Source: Dolichospermum sp. LEGE 00240
GTDB taxonomy: Bacteria; Cyanobacteriota; Cyanobacteriia; Cyanobacteriales; Nostocaceae
DNA: 47,850 bases
Assembly: GCF_015207875.1 (NCBI RefSeq)
Contig: NZ_JADEVZ010000036.1
Coordinates: forward strand, 1-47,850
Reading direction: 5' to 3'
Position numbers and translations under genes: made by a program. How positions within the stretch are numbered: position 1 is the first letter of the stretch; each line of letters opens with the position of its first letter. Shown here piece by piece: positions 47,767-47,850 of this stretch. Below the pieces are notes generated by a model. That model saw nothing but the letters and a program-made list of their open reading frames with translations. It had not been told where the DNA came from and ran no database searches.

Positions 47767-47850
47767 GTCAGTTGTCAGTTGTCAGTTGTCAGTTGTTAAT
47801 ATCTTCTCCCTGCTCCCTGCCCCCTGCCCCCTGCTCCCTGCCCCCTGCTC
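47767..47850. repeat. STRR arrays at the window end
   Basis: GTCAGTT heptamers (about 47768-47797) followed by CCCTGCT/CCCTGCC heptamers (about 47808-47850, running off the end). Confidence 0.85.

Overview
The window looks like a chromosomal segment of a filamentous, heterocyst-forming cyanobacterium (Nostocales, Anabaena/Dolichospermum/Nostoc-like). Reasons seen in the sequence: AT-rich DNA with many GCGATCGC (HIP1) octamers, photosynthesis genes (psbU, btpA, zds), a short HetP-family gene, a cyanobacterial sucrose synthase, and a very high load of 7-bp short tandem repeats (STRRs) and small non-autonomous inverted-repeat elements (MITEs). No rRNA, tRNA, CRISPR array or complete transposase gene was found.

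Layout. 1-713 is non-coding. 0.7-4.0 kb (+): DUF3120 membrane protein, psbU, nadB. 4.2-7.2 kb (-): the rimO-crhR-type pair, converging on nadB across a hairpin. 7.2-8.1 kb: a non-coding stretch with a strongly structured candidate small RNA, then btpA (+). 9.0-14.2 kb (+): a run of redox/iron genes: VKOR-thioredoxin fusion, Tat-exported two-domain multicopper oxidase, imelysin/EfeO-like lipoprotein with a helix-hairpin-helix segment, ferritin-like protein and FTR1 iron permease. This looks like a cyanobacterial version of the oxidase plus Ftr1 iron uptake route. 14.9-16.4 kb (+): clpP, def and a small membrane protein. 16.8-18.5 kb (-): a porin gene split by a 119-bp MITE. 19-22 kb (+): a PD-(D/E)XK nuclease and recJ. 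22.2-24.8 kb (-): a PstS-like/DUF4912 membrane protein. 25.8-29.3 kb (+): a CBS-PAS-histidine kinase-receiver hybrid and a small conserved protein. 29.6-36.2 kb (-): pfkA, a DHOD-like flavoprotein, nifJ and the hetP-like gene. 36.2-37.7 kb: a 1.48-kb non-coding region with a 22-bp motif in four copies. 37.7-43.2 kb (+): sucrose synthase and a GH65/beta-phosphoglucomutase fusion. 43.4-47.7 kb (-): an HPt protein, a REC-GAF-GGDEF protein, a SRPBCC protein and zds.

How the genes fit together. The carbon block (pfkA, nifJ, sucrose synthase, GH65-PGM) surrounds a HetP-type gene and fits the metabolism of diazotrophic filaments, where sucrose feeds heterocysts and pyruvate:ferredoxin oxidoreductase supplies reductant. 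The iron block could supply iron for the same processes; a possible iron-uptake porin 3 kb away is inactivated by a MITE.

The most unusual non-gene signals are the TGTCACAAG-N4-ATTTACAAA motif array at 36.8-37.25 kb, the structured RNA before btpA, two MITE families with clear 6-bp target duplications (one present twice, in opposite orientations), the precise MITE disruption of the porin, and heptanucleotide repeats that are translated inside nadB, nifJ and the hybrid kinase.
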